Below, one piece after another: positions 8,314 to 16,753 of a DNA stretch of 64,000 nt; positions within the stretch are counted from its first letter, which is position 1; each line of letters opens with the position of its first letter. This DNA is from an uncultured Clostridia bacterium (GTDB lineage Bacteria > Bacillota > Clostridia > Lachnospirales > Anaerotignaceae), in assembly GCA_910587735.1 (NCBI GenBank), contig CAJUNT010000003.1, forward strand, positions 1 through 64,000, read 5' to 3'. The notes below the pieces were generated by a model. It made no database searches. It saw only the letters and a list, made by a program, of their open reading frames with translations, and was not told where the DNA came from. The position numbers were made by a program, and so were the translations under genes.

Positions 8314-9180
8314 ATGGAATGGATAAAAAGTTTTTTTGGTGATTTGGGTATTACAGATTTTATGCGTCCGACAGTGGGTATTTTTGACTTGTTGGATATT
8401 TTAATTGTTGCCTATATTATTTATAAAATAGTATTTTGGATTAAAGAAACAAGAGCATGGGCGCTATTTAAAGGAATATTAGTAATATTTGTTTTTGCAG
8501 CAGTGGCGGCTCTTTTGCATTTAAATACAATTATGTGGATATTAACCAATACAATTTCTGTGGGTATTATTGCAGTAATTGTTGTATTTCAACCTGAGTT
8601 GAGAAAGGCACTAGAGGAATTAGGAAAGGGAAAAGCATTTTTCTTTTTTAGTAATTTAGGAAAAACGGACTCTGACGGAAATGATGAGAAAATAGCGAAT
8701 CGTACTATTGATGAAATATTAAAAGCAGCAGATAAAATGGCGGCTGTAAAAACAGGTGCATTAATATTACTAGAACAAGATGTACCATTAGGAGATTTAG
8801 AAAGAACAGGAATTCCTATTGATGCCATTGTTTCTAGTCAGCTTTTAATTAATATATTTGAACATAATACGCCTCTTCATGATGGTGCAGTGATTATACG
8901 CAACAATCGTGTGGCGGCAGCAACTTGCTTTTTGCCTTTAACAGAAAGTAATGATATTAGTATGGAACTAGGTACAAGACATAGAGCAGCAATAGGGGCA
9001 AGTGAAGTCTCTGATGCTTATGTGATTGTTGTTTCCGAAGAAACAGGCGCAATATCTATGGCACAAGGTGGTACACTTTACCGCAATGTTACAATAGATT
9101 CTTTGCGAAAAATGCTTTCTGGTTCGACAAAATCTACCAAAAGGAAATTGGTATTATGGAAAGGAAGGCAAACAAAATGA
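8314..9180 (+). CDS. cdaA: Diadenylate cyclase CdaA
   Basis: 288 residues. It makes cyclic di-AMP from two ATP at the membrane. Three hydrophobic segments lie in the first ~95 residues (about 27-43, 52-69, 77-93). A linker and the DAC (DisA_N) domain follow, with the catalytic DGA motif at 190-192 (LHDGAVIIR) and the RHR motif at 222-224 (GTRHRAAIG). Length and order are those of CdaA/YbbP. Its stop overlaps the start of cdaR (ATGA), and glmM follows, the conserved cdaA-cdaR-glmM cluster in which CdaR and GlmM modulate the cyclase. Confidence 0.97.
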   Translation: MEWIKSFFGDLGITDFMRPTVGIFDLLDILIVAYIIYKIVFWIKETRAWALFKGILVIFVFAAVAALLHLNTIMWILTNTISVGIIAVIVVFQPELRKALEELGKGKAFFFFSNLGKTDSDGNDEKIANRTIDEILKAADKMAAVKTGALILLEQDVPLGDLERTGIPIDAIVSSQLLINIFEHNTPLHDGAVIIRNNRVAAATCFLPLTESNDISMELGTRHRAAIGASEVSDAYVIVVSEETGAISMAQGGTLYRNVTIDSLRKMLSGSTKSTKRKLVLWKGRQTK

Positions 9181-10523
9181 AAAAGTTACAAGAGAAAATT
9201 ATGAAAGATATTGGCTGGAAATTACTTTCGCTTATTATTGCTATTGCATTATGGTTTATGGTAATTAATATAGAACACCCAGTAACAACAAGAATATATA
9301 CTCAAACTATAACAATGAAAAATATAGATGCTTTAACACAACAAGGATTAACAGTATTAAATAAGGGACAAATAGAAAATATGAAAGTATCTGCAAAAAT
9401 AAAAGCACAAAGGACAGCATTAGATAGACTCACACAATATAAAAATAATATCAGAGCAGTAGTAGATTTTAGTAAATTAGAAAATGTAAAATCTGGTGAT
9501 ACTGTGTCATTAGATGTTTCATTTTTATTGCCAGATAGTGCAGGTACAGGATTTGAAATTGTCAGTCAATCTCCTGAAAAAGCAGAAATTATTGTAGAAA
9601 AATTGGCAGCTAAGAGAATACCAATTAATGTTCATATTAATGGAGAAGCTGGAAATGGATATACAACATTACAGCCTCAAATTTCTCCTTCTTCTGTACA
9701 AATTTCGGGAGCGGCATCTATTATTAATCATGTAAAAACAGTACAGGTTAATGTAGAATTACAACAAGCATCAGAAGATGTTGTTGTTACGGCAGAACCG
9801 ATTGCTTATGATGAAAATGGTAAACAGGTAGAAGGCGTTACAATGGATATAACAAAAGTTCATGTTTCTATTGGTGTACAAAAAAATAAAATGGTAAATT
9901 TGAGAGCAACTACGGAAGGTGTTCCAGCAGAAGGATATGAGGTTACAGAAATGATATGGTCACCTAAAGCAATTAACATTGCAGGTAGAGAAGAAGTTTT
10001 AAATCATTTACAAGCGATTACACTTCCTGCTGTAAATGTAACAAATGCTACAACAACAATAACAGAATCTGTATTGTTAAATGAAATATTGCCAGATGGT
10101 ACTATGCTGAGTAACGATACTCCTTTAGAAGCAGAAGTTTCTGTAATAATTAAAGAACAAGAAAATCAGCAAATTACAGTACAAAGTGCATTAATTGAAA
10201 TGAAAGGAACACAACAAGAAATAAATGAATATGTGCTTTCTGAGGATAGTGTTTCTTTGCAATTAACAGGTTCAGCAAAAGCACTAGCAACCATTACAAC
10301 AGGAAGTATTCCTATTACAGCAGATGTAACGGATTTAACGGTAGGAGAGCATATTGTTGCATTAGAAATTGATTTACCAGAAGGTGTTACATTAGTAGGA
10401 GAAACACCTGAAATTACTATAACAATATCAGAAAAAGAACAACAAACAGATATACCAGAAGAAAATGAAGAAACAGACCAAGTAATTACAGAAACAGAAC
10501 AGCCATCAATATCAGAAGAATAA
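9177..10523 (+). CDS. cdaR: CdaA regulatory protein CdaR (YbbR-like)
   Basis: 448 residues from the ATG that overlaps the cdaA stop (ATGA at 9177-9180), with AAGGAAGG 8 bases upstream. A longer frame from 9156 lacks such a site. One N-terminal membrane anchor (about 12-30, LLSLIIAIALWFMVIN) is followed by extracellular YbbR-type beta repeats (about four between 40 and 410, such as VNVHINGEAGNGY and LRATTEGVPAEGYEV). The tail is acidic, Glu/Thr-rich. CdaR binds and regulates the membrane-bound CdaA. The repeat count is an estimate. Confidence 0.93.
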   Translation: MKKLQEKIMKDIGWKLLSLIIAIALWFMVINIEHPVTTRIYTQTITMKNIDALTQQGLTVLNKGQIENMKVSAKIKAQRTALDRLTQYKNNIRAVVDFSKLENVKSGDTVSLDVSFLLPDSAGTGFEIVSQSPEKAEIIVEKLAAKRIPINVHINGEAGNGYTTLQPQISPSSVQISGAASIINHVKTVQVNVELQQASEDVVVTAEPIAYDENGKQVEGVTMDITKVHVSIGVQKNKMVNLRATTEGVPAEGYEVTEMIWSPKAINIAGREEVLNHLQAITLPAVNVTNATTTITESVLLNEILPDGTMLSNDTPLEAEVSVIIKEQENQQITVQSALIEMKGTQQEINEYVLSEDSVSLQLTGSAKALATITTGSIPITADVTDLTVGEHIVALEIDLPEGVTLVGETPEITITISEKEQQTDIPEENEETDQVITETEQPSISEE

Positions 10524-10550
10524 ACAATGTTTTTTAGGAGGAAACAAATT

Positions 10551-11900
10551 ATGGGAATTTTGTTTGGTACAGACGGCGTGAGAGGAATTGCAAATACAGA
10601 ACTCACTGGTACACAAGCGTATAATTTAGGTAGAGCAGGAGCATATGTCTTAACAAAGGAAAAAAAACATACACCAAGAATATTGGTAGGATTAGATACT
10701 AGAATTTCAGGAGATATGTTAGAATCTGCTCTTGTAGCAGGTATTTGTTCTGTAGGAGCAGAAGCGATACAAGTGGGAATTGTGCCAACACCTGCTGTTG
10801 CCTATTTGGTAAGAAAATATAAATTAGATGCAGGAGTTATGATTTCTGCATCTCATAATCCAGTAGAATATAATGGAATTAAATTTTTTAATCATTTAGG
10901 TTATAAACTGCGTGACGAATTAGAAGAAGAAATAGAAGATATTATGTTTCATGGCATGGATACTTTGCCACAACCAACAGGAAAAGATATTGGTGTAAAA
11001 TCTATTGCAGAAGATGCTTTAGAAGACTATATTTCTTTTTTACAGCAGTCAACAGATACAACTTTTGAAGGAATTAAAGTGGCAATTGACTGTGCAAATG
11101 GTTCTTCTTATAAAGCAGCGCCTATTTCTTTATTAAATTTAAAAGCACGTATTTGTATTATACATAATGAGCCAGATGGTACAAATATCAATGAAAACTG
11201 TGGCTCTACACATATACAGGATTTATGTGCTTTTGTAAAAGAAAATCATGCAGATGTAGGTTTTGCATTTGATGGAGATGCAGACAGATGTCTTGCAGTA
11301 GACGAAAATGGTCAATTGATTGATGGAGATAAAATACTTGCTATATGTGGTATGGCAATGAAACAGCAAAATACATTGAAAAATGATACCATTGTTGCAA
11401 CAATTATGTCTAATATGGGCTTATCTTTATTGGCAAAAAAACAAGGCATACAAATTGAACAAACAAATGTAGGCGACAGATATGTTTTGGAAAGAATGAT
11501 TGAAAAAGATTATAATTTAGGAGGAGAGCAGTCAGGACATATTATATTTTTGGATTATAATACAACAGGAGATGGCATATTGACTGCGATACAATTCTTA
11601 ACTGTTATGAAAAAAACAGGTAAAAAAGCATCAGAATTAGCTAATATGATGGAAACAATGCCTCAAGTACTTGTAAATGCAAAAGTAAATAACAGCAAAA
11701 AAAATGATTATATGAAAGTACCAGAAGTTAAACAAGCTATTGAAAATTTAAATGCTAAATTTAATGGAGAAGGTAGAGTGTTAATTCGTACTTCAGGAAC
11801 AGAACCTCTTGTACGTGTTATGATAGAAGGAAAAGATTTAGAAGTCATGCAAAAAGAAGCAGAAAAACTAGCAGAATTGATTAGTGAAAAATTGCAGTAA
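10551..11900 (+). CDS. glmM: Phosphoglucosamine mutase GlmM
   Basis: 449 residues from the ATG at 10551, preceded by AGGAGG at 10536-10541; an upstream in-frame ATG (10527) lies before that site and is unlikely. It converts glucosamine-6-phosphate to glucosamine-1-phosphate for UDP-GlcNAc. Motifs: GTDGVRG at 7-13, phosphoserine loop ISASHNP with Ser101, metal loop DGDADR at 241-246, and sugar/phosphate loop RTSGTEPLVRV near the end. It is the last gene of the cda cluster; GlmM also binds and inhibits CdaA in other Firmicutes (family knowledge). Confidence 0.97.
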   Translation: MGILFGTDGVRGIANTELTGTQAYNLGRAGAYVLTKEKKHTPRILVGLDTRISGDMLESALVAGICSVGAEAIQVGIVPTPAVAYLVRKYKLDAGVMISASHNPVEYNGIKFFNHLGYKLRDELEEEIEDIMFHGMDTLPQPTGKDIGVKSIAEDALEDYISFLQQSTDTTFEGIKVAIDCANGSSYKAAPISLLNLKARICIIHNEPDGTNINENCGSTHIQDLCAFVKENHADVGFAFDGDADRCLAVDENGQLIDGDKILAICGMAMKQQNTLKNDTIVATIMSNMGLSLLAKKQGIQIEQTNVGDRYVLERMIEKDYNLGGEQSGHIIFLDYNTTGDGILTAIQFLTVMKKTGKKASELANMMETMPQVLVNAKVNNSKKNDYMKVPEVKQAIENLNAKFNGEGRVLIRTSGTEPLVRVMIEGKDLEVMQKEAEKLAELISEKLQ

Positions 11901-11917
11901 ATAGTAATACTATTTAA

Positions 11918-11970
11918 CTTTTTGATATAGTTTGTCATAATAATAAAATAATGACAGCTATATCAAAAAG
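11918..11970. repeat. Long inverted repeat after glmM, no T-run
   Basis: CTTTTTGATATAG (11918-11930) pairs perfectly with CTATATCAAAAAG (11958-11970); inside, TTGTCAT pairs with ATGACA with a one-base bulge, giving an almost 20-bp stem around an AT loop. Neither strand has a T-run after it, so it is not a plain intrinsic terminator. It may stabilise the 3' end of the glmM message. Confidence 0.6.
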
Positions 11971-12016
11971 AAGAAAGAAATAATAGTACTCAAATAAATT
12001 ATGTTGAAAAAATATT

Positions 12017-12058
12017 AAAAAAAGCATTGAAATCCTTTTTAAATTTCAATGCTTTTTA
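12017..12058. terminator. Bidirectional terminator between glmM and rpsR
   Basis: AAAAAGCATTGAAAT stem with ATTTCAATGCTTTTT, flanked by A-run and T-run, serving both the plus-strand cda operon and the convergent rpsF-ssb-rpsR operon. Confidence 0.9.
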
Positions 12059-12069
12059 TTTATATTCAA

Positions 12070-12300
12070 TTAATCTTGTGTATAAGGCATTAATGCAACA
12101 TGTCTTGCTCTTTTAATTGCTGTTGTTAAAGCTCTTTGATGTTTTGCACAGTTGCCTGTAATTCTTCTTGGAAGAATTTTGCCTCTTTCAGAAACATATC
12201 TTCTTAATTTGCTGATATCTTTATAATCGATTGTTGTTACTTTATCTGCACAAGACGCACAAACACGTTTTTTTCTGCGTCCACGTTTTTTCTGAATCAT
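12070..12300 (-). CDS. rpsR: 30S ribosomal protein S18
   Basis: 76 residues. It shows the S18 blocks KRVCASCADKVTTIDYKD, LRRYVSERGKILPRRITG and CAKHQRALTTAIKRAR. Cys14, Cys17, Cys51 and His54 make this a C-plus (zinc-type) S18. Ribosome site AAGGAGGATAT. It is the last gene of the rpsF-ssb-rpsR operon, the canonical order. Confidence 0.98.
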   Translation of the reverse strand: MIQKKRGRRKKRVCASCADKVTTIDYKDISKLRRYVSERGKILPRRITGNCAKHQRALTTAIKRARHVALMPYTQD

Positions 12301-12324
12301 GTTATATATCCTCCTTTTTTGATA

Positions 12325-12801
12325 TTAGAAGGGCAAATCATCATCGTCTTCAATACTTTCATCAATAGGATAAAATCCATCTGCAACACTTGGCGCTGGT
12401 TGAGGTATTGGTCTTGTAGGAGCAGGAGCTGGTGTAGCTTCACCCATACTTCCATTTGCAGCCATACGGCTTTCAAAAGCTATTTTACTTTCTGCAAAAT
12501 ATTGTTCCTCTACCACAACATCAGTACTCCAACGCTTTTGACCGTTTTGGTCTTCCCAAGAACGTACTTGAAGTCTACCAACGATGCTGACCATTTGACC
12601 TTTTTTATAATATTTTTCTGCAAACTCTGCTGATTTTCCGAAAGAAACACAGTTGATAAAGTCTGCATCAGGTTCACCTTGACGTTTAAATCTTCTATTT
12701 ACTGCTAATGTATATCGAGCAATAGCCAGAGGTTCGGCAGCTTGAGAGTATCGTACTTCTGGATTCTGTGTTAATCTGCCCATTAAAATTACTTTATTCA
12801 T
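12325..12801 (-). CDS. ssb: Single-stranded DNA-binding protein
   Basis: 158 residues. An OB-fold domain fills about residues 1-105 (MNKVILMGRLTQNPEVRY, TLAVNRRFKR, FINCVSFGKSAEFAEKY, GQMVSIVGRLQVRSW). A Pro/Ala-rich linker follows, and the acidic tip DDDDLPF that docks repair and replication partners. Site GGAGGCG precedes the ATG. It sits between rpsF and rpsR. Normal length for the replicative SSB. Confidence 0.98.
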   Translation of the reverse strand: MNKVILMGRLTQNPEVRYSQAAEPLAIARYTLAVNRRFKRQGEPDADFINCVSFGKSAEFAEKYYKKGQMVSIVGRLQVRSWEDQNGQKRWSTDVVVEEQYFAESKIAFESRMAANGSMGEATPAPAPTRPIPQPAPSVADGFYPIDESIEDDDDLPF

Positions 12802-12866
12802 AAAACGCCTCCGTTATATAAAACCAATAAACAAATTATTTATTTCTGTTTTTTGACTTTTTAATA

Positions 12867-13154
12867 TTATGCTTCTTTGCGAACAATAAGATAACGAAGA
12901 ACATTTTCCATAATACGTATACGGCTTTCAATTTCTGCTGGAGCAGTTGCTGGAGCTTCAAAAGTTGTAAAACTGAAGAAACCTTCGTTTACTTTTTTAA
13001 TTTCGTAAGCAAGTTTTCTTTTACCCCAGTCATCAACTTTTTCAATTTTAGAATCGAATCTTTCTAATAAAGCCTGTACTTTTGCAACTTCTGCTGCTTT
13101 TGCTTCTTCATCCAATGTTGGATTTAAAACTAATGCTAATTCGTATTTATTCAT
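12867..13154 (-). CDS. rpsF: 30S ribosomal protein S6
   Basis: 95 residues with S6 motifs MNKYELALVLNPTLDEEA, VDDWGKRKLAYEIKK, EGFFSFTTFEAP and RIMENVLRYLIV. Strong site AAAAGGAGGTG. First gene of the rpsF-ssb-rpsR operon; S6 pairs with S18 on the platform of the 30S subunit. Confidence 0.98.
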   Translation of the reverse strand: MNKYELALVLNPTLDEEAKAAEVAKVQALLERFDSKIEKVDDWGKRKLAYEIKKVNEGFFSFTTFEAPATAPAEIESRIRIMENVLRYLIVRKEA

Positions 13155-13223
13155 GATTACACCTCCTTTTGGACAATGGCCCTTTTCATAAAAAGAGCAA
13201 GGATTTTTAACTTACAGAAGTAA

Positions 13224-13252
13224 ATGATATCATAATAATGTAAAAAATACAA
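13224..13252 (-). promoter_or_regulatory. Possible promoter of rpsF-ssb-rpsR
   Basis: Read on the minus strand: -35 TTGTAT (13252-13247), 17-base spacer, -10 TATCAT (13229-13224). It gives a leader of about 65 bases. I looked for the S6:S18 leader motif (CCG bulge) in this leader and could not make it out. Confidence 0.4.
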
Positions 13253-13362
13253 GTGTTTTTTGATATTTTTATGTTATTATTAATGATAATACTATAATAA
13301 ATGTTGTATTTGAAAAATGATTATTATAAAATTAGAAAAAATAAGAATCAAATGGATATTGT

Positions 13363-13397
13363 TGATAAAAATAAGCGGAAACATTGTTTCCGCTTAG
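13363..13397 (-). terminator. Terminator of trpB2
   Basis: Perfect 10-bp stem AAGCGGAAAC / GTTTCCGCTT (13373-13382 with 13386-13395), followed on the minus strand by TATTTTTAT. It lies just after the trpB2 stop. Confidence 0.9.
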
Positions 13398-13402
13398 AAG
13401 TA

Positions 13403-14782
13403 TTATTGTACCCCTGGGATTTTTGGCAATGTAGCAAAACCATTTTCTAATTCTTCATCTGTTGGAGCATAATCTTGCATATTTCCAGATTTATAATTCA
13501 TATATGCTGTTAAGTCATAAGCACCATTTCCTGTTAATCCAAACAATATTGTTTTAGATTCTCCAGTTTCTTTACATTTTTTTGCTTCATCAATCGCTGC
13601 CGCGATAGCATGAGCAGACTCTGGTGCTGGCAATATGGATTCTGTTTTTGCAAATAATGTTGCAGCATCAAATATATGATTTTGGAATAATGCCCTTGCT
13701 TCATCAATATAACCATCATGATACAATTTAGATACAATAGGTGACATACCATGATAACGTAAACCACCTGCGTGTATAGAAGAAGGCATGAAGCCACTAC
13801 CTAATGTATACATTTTTGCAAGGGGTGTTACATGACCTGTATCACAAAAATCATATGCATATTTGCCACGAGAAAGAGAAGGACAAGCTGCTGGTTCTAC
13901 TGCAATAAAATAAGGATTTGCTTTTCCTGTTAATTTATCTTTCATAAAATCAGAAATTAAACCACCTAGATTAGAGCCACCACCTGCACAACCTATAATA
14001 ATATCAGGATACTCGTCTATTTTTTCCATTTGTAATTTTGATTCTGCACCAATAATAGATTGATGTAATAATACTTGATTTAAAACAGAACCAAGTGCAT
14101 ATTTTGTGTTTGGTGTAGAAATAGCTTTTTCTACAGCTTCACTGATTGCTGTACCAAGAGAGCCAGTACAATTAGGGTCTTGTGCTAATATTTCTCTGCC
14201 AACTTTTGTGGTATTGCTTGGGCTTGGAACAACATTTCCTCCATATGTTTCAATTACTGCTTTTCTGTATGGTTTTTGTTCTGCACTAATTTTTACCATA
14301 TAAACATCAAGAGGTATGTTATAGAAAGAACACGCCATAGCAAGAGCAGTACCCCATTGTCCTGCGCCAGTTTCTGTTGTAATATGAGAAATACCTTGCT
14401 GTTTATTATAATAAACTTGTGCGATAGCAGAATTTAATTTATGACTGCCTGAAGTGTTGCTTCCTTCATATTTATAATAAATTTTTGCAGGAGTATCTAA
14501 TGCTTTTTCTAATGTATATGCTCTGTGTAATGGAGAAGGTCTATACATTTTATAATATGCCTGTACTTCTTCTGGAATATCAATATAGCGTTCTGTTGAA
14601 AATTCTTGTTTGCAAAGTTCTTCTGCAAATATAGGGTAAAAATCTTCTTTTACAGCAGGTTTCATTGTTGCAGGATTGATAAAAGGGTCATGCTGTTCAG
14701 GCATATCTGCACGGACATTATACCATTGTTTTGGTAGTTCGTTTTCTGTTAATAGAATTCTGTTAGGAATGTTTTTTGACAT
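13403..14782 (-). CDS. trpB: Tryptophan synthase beta subunit-like protein (TrpB2 type)
   Basis: 459 residues, longer than classical TrpB (~400), as in the TrpB2 class. The N-terminal extension (NIPNRILLTENELPKQWYNV) and the block RPSPLHRAYTLEKAL are TrpB2 features. The PLP lysine lies in GSNTSGSHKLNSA (about residue 113), the catalytic Glu region in TETGAGQWGTA, and the phosphate loop in GCAGGGSNLGG. It condenses indole with serine to give tryptophan. There is no trpA beside it, so it probably uses free or salvaged indole. Expression is controlled by an upstream T-box with a UGG specifier. Site TAGGAGAG precedes the ATG. Confidence 0.93.
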   Translation of the reverse strand: MSKNIPNRILLTENELPKQWYNVRADMPEQHDPFINPATMKPAVKEDFYPIFAEELCKQEFSTERYIDIPEEVQAYYKMYRPSPLHRAYTLEKALDTPAKIYYKYEGSNTSGSHKLNSAIAQVYYNKQQGISHITTETGAGQWGTALAMACSFYNIPLDVYMVKISAEQKPYRKAVIETYGGNVVPSPSNTTKVGREILAQDPNCTGSLGTAISEAVEKAISTPNTKYALGSVLNQVLLHQSIIGAESKLQMEKIDEYPDIIIGCAGGGSNLGGLISDFMKDKLTGKANPYFIAVEPAACPSLSRGKYAYDFCDTGHVTPLAKMYTLGSGFMPSSIHAGGLRYHGMSPIVSKLYHDGYIDEARALFQNHIFDAATLFAKTESILPAPESAHAIAAAIDEAKKCKETGESKTILFGLTGNGAYDLTAYMNYKSGNMQDYAPTDEELENGFATLPKIPGVQ

Positions 14783-14828
14783 AATTCATCTCTCCTATTC
14801 TGATATAAAAATAATATGATAGAAATAT

Positions 14829-15115
14829 AAAAAGCCCTCTGCATAGTTTATATGCAGAGGGCGTAATATATATTTACATTACGTGGTGCCACCTCTATTG
14901 GTTATAAAATAACCCACTTATACCGTACAAACATACAGTATTCTCTGTAACGGGAGAACCCGAGTTGCATATTAATTCTAATAAAAGAACTTTCAGCTCC
15001 TACTCACAAGTCCATTCCAACAACAAAACTGTATTGGTTCACATCTGCCACCAACTTTCTGAAAGCAGTTTCTATTGTGTACTTACTCTTGGTCAATGTT
15101 TTAATATATATGGTT
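14829..15115 (-). ncRNA. T-box leader, tryptophan-specific
   Basis: Minus-strand leader of trpB2. The T-box sequence AGAGGTGGCACCACG is at 14896-14882. After it comes a terminator, GCCCTCTGCAT paired with ATGCAGAGGGC, then TTTTT (14862-14829). The stem I region holds GAATGGAC (15017-15010), whose TGG at 15014-15012 sits where the specifier codon is expected, reading Trp. Uncharged tRNA-Trp should pair with UGG and with the T-box bulge and favour antitermination. Exact 5' end is set from the promoter. Confidence 0.92.
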
Positions 15116-15122
15116 GTTATTT

Positions 15123-15150
15123 ATTTTAATCATTTTTTTATATTTGTCAA
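15123..15150 (-). promoter_or_regulatory. Promoter of the T-box/trpB2 transcript
   Basis: Minus strand: perfect -35 TTGACA (15150-15145), 16-base spacer, -10 TAAAAT (15128-15123). Start expected near 15116, immediately before stem I of the T-box. Confidence 0.7.
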
Positions 15151-15246
15151 TAGTAAAATAAAATTTTTTGATATAGATATTTTAAAAATGGGAACATATT
15201 AAAAAAGTAAGTCGTCTTATAGTATAAAAAAGGAGCATGATATAGT

Positions 15247-15567
15247 ATGGGAAAATGTATTGCAATATTATTTTTAGCATTAGCAGCTTATGGAAATTTT
15301 TCAAATGATACGACAACAACAGAACAACAAAATGTCCTTATGATTATGGTAGATGATGAACATTATTATAGTGAAGGAAAAGAAAGTGAAATATATGGTC
15401 GTTGTGGTGTGATGGACGGAGAAATTACTTCAACAGTAGAACAAACAGAAATACCAAATAAAAATAATCAGTCTAATTTTGGAAAAGGTTATGGTTATCA
15501 GTATATAGATAAAAATATAGAAGTGAATATGGACGGTAAATGGATAGTATTTGAAAAAATAGAATGA
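15247..15567 (+). CDS. Small secreted protein, function unknown
   Basis: 106 residues with a short hydrophobic N-terminus (MGKCIAILFLALAAYG) that could be a signal peptide or anchor, then a compact polar domain. The core has VDDEHYYSEGKES, then GRCGVMDGEITSTV, NNQSNFGKGYGYQY and a final DGKWIVFE. I recall this GRCGVMDGEI...NQSNFGxGYGYQ...GKWIVFE layout from small extracytoplasmic proteins and domains in other Firmicutes but know no named function. Ribosome site AAAGGAG lies 13 bases before the ATG. Promoter elements nearby are weak. It precedes the amidase gene by 90 bases. Confidence 0.7.
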   Translation: MGKCIAILFLALAAYGNFSNDTTTTEQQNVLMIMVDDEHYYSEGKESEIYGRCGVMDGEITSTVEQTEIPNKNNQSNFGKGYGYQYIDKNIEVNMDGKWIVFEKIE

Positions 15568-15656
15568 ACACATTAAGAAATATTTAATAAAATAGAAATA
15601 GAAGTATACTTTTTCTTTTTTCTGTTTTGTAGTATGATAAAAACAGTGGGAGGCGT

Positions 15657-16466
15657 ATGTGTGTGCAATCAGAAAGCAATGCAGAAATAAGAAGAAAAAG
15701 AAGAATGAAAAGAAAAAGAAGGAAAAAAATAATTAAAATATTACTATTATTATTTTTGATTATTTTAGCAATTATTTTTGGTTTTGTTTTATTTTTAAAA
15801 AAAGGAGAACACAAACCATATACCATAGGATTAGACGCAGGACATGGAGGAGAAGATGTCGGCGCAATAGGATACATAGAAGAAGTAGAATTGACAGAAA
15901 AAACCACAGATTTTTTACAGGAATTATTAGAAAAAGATGGTCGTTTTAAAGTAGTTCGTTCTCGTAAGAATGGAGAAGATATAGAAATTACAAAAAGAAA
16001 AGAGATATTATTAAAACAAGAACCAGATTTGATACTTTCTATACATGGAAATTCTGACCCTACTGGAACAGCAAGAGGATTTGAATGTTATCCTTCTCCA
16101 CCAGGACGATATAACCATGAAATTAGTTATTATTTTGCAGTATGTATTACAGAAAGTATGGCAGAGATAGGAAACCATTTAAGAGGAGAAAATGGCGTCA
16201 GATATGCTTATTATGTGACAGACCAAAATGGAAATACACAAAAAGCGATAAAAGAAATATCGGATACTATGATATATGCTCAACAGTCTTTTGGTATGGT
16301 AGAAAATTTAAAATGTCCTTCTGTATTAGTAGAACAATGTTTTGTAACAAATCAGCAAGATGTTGAGCAATTTGGAAGTGAAACGGGCTGTAAATTAGCA
16401 GCAAGTGCATACTATAAAGCAATTTGTAAATATTTGGGTATTAAGGAAATATCAAGCAATATATAA
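15657..16466 (+). CDS. N-acetylmuramoyl-L-alanine amidase (Amidase_3)
   Basis: 269 residues. A very basic cytoplasmic start (RRKRRMKRKRRKK) precedes one membrane segment (about 25-45), then an extracellular zinc amidase domain. Expected ligands: His in LDAGHGGEDVGAIG, Glu in VELTEK, His in LSIHGNSDPTG; the catalytic Glu is in VLVEQCFVTN. It cleaves the MurNAc-L-Ala bond of peptidoglycan. GGGAGG is only 3 bases before the ATG, so a GTG at 15663 (9 bases) may be the real start. The single anchor and lack of cell-wall repeats suggest a membrane-tethered enzyme, like sporulation or germination CwlD-type amidases; the subtype is not certain. Confidence 0.9.
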   Translation: MCVQSESNAEIRRKRRMKRKRRKKIIKILLLLFLIILAIIFGFVLFLKKGEHKPYTIGLDAGHGGEDVGAIGYIEEVELTEKTTDFLQELLEKDGRFKVVRSRKNGEDIEITKRKEILLKQEPDLILSIHGNSDPTGTARGFECYPSPPGRYNHEISYYFAVCITESMAEIGNHLRGENGVRYAYYVTDQNGNTQKAIKEISDTMIYAQQSFGMVENLKCPSVLVEQCFVTNQQDVEQFGSETGCKLAASAYYKAICKYLGIKEISSNI

Positions 16467-16587
16467 TTTGTATTTGTATCAAGGACAAATGTATTGTGAA
16501 AAATGACAATTAATTAAGATTATTTAAAAAAAAACATTGCAAAATCACGAAAAATAGTTCTGTCTTTTATAAAAAACAACAGAATGG

Positions 16588-16615
16588 TTGACGTGTTTCT
16601 ATCATATGTTATAAT
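16588..16615 (+). promoter_or_regulatory. Promoter of serC-serA-DUF1015
   Basis: -35 TTGACG (16588-16593), 16-base spacer, -10 TATAAT (16610-16615). Start near 16622, leaving a leader of about 130 bases before serC that contains the attenuator-like structure. Confidence 0.8.
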
Positions 16616-16620
16616 TTTTT

Positions 16621-16710
16621 TAATAAAGAAAAGAGCAATTCTTTTTTGACTTTATTAAAGAGGTATCTAAATATAATGCCTTCTTTTTAAAAAAGAGGGC
16701 ATTTTTTTCA
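16621..16710 (+). promoter_or_regulatory. Candidate transcription attenuator in the serC leader
   Basis: Three helices can form. First, TAATAAAG (16621-16628) with CTTTATTA (16650-16657) plus inner A/T pairs. Second, an antiterminator pairing 16657-16666 (AAAGAGGTAT) with 16676-16686, about 10 pairs and one bulge. Third, a terminator, AATGCCTTCTTT (16675-16686) with AAAGAGGGCATT (16692-16703), then seven T. The second and third share the same strand and exclude each other. AAAGAGG occurs in both partner strands. No known riboswitch, T-box or leader peptide was recognised, so the ligand is unknown. Confidence 0.6.
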
Positions 16711-16753
16711 TTCATAATATCATCATTTTGAAATCATAGGGAGGTTTAACAAA

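Noticed and set aside
13155..13260. S6:S18 ribosomal leader before rpsF
   Set aside because: The typical CCG bulge and stem could not be found by eye, so no call was made.
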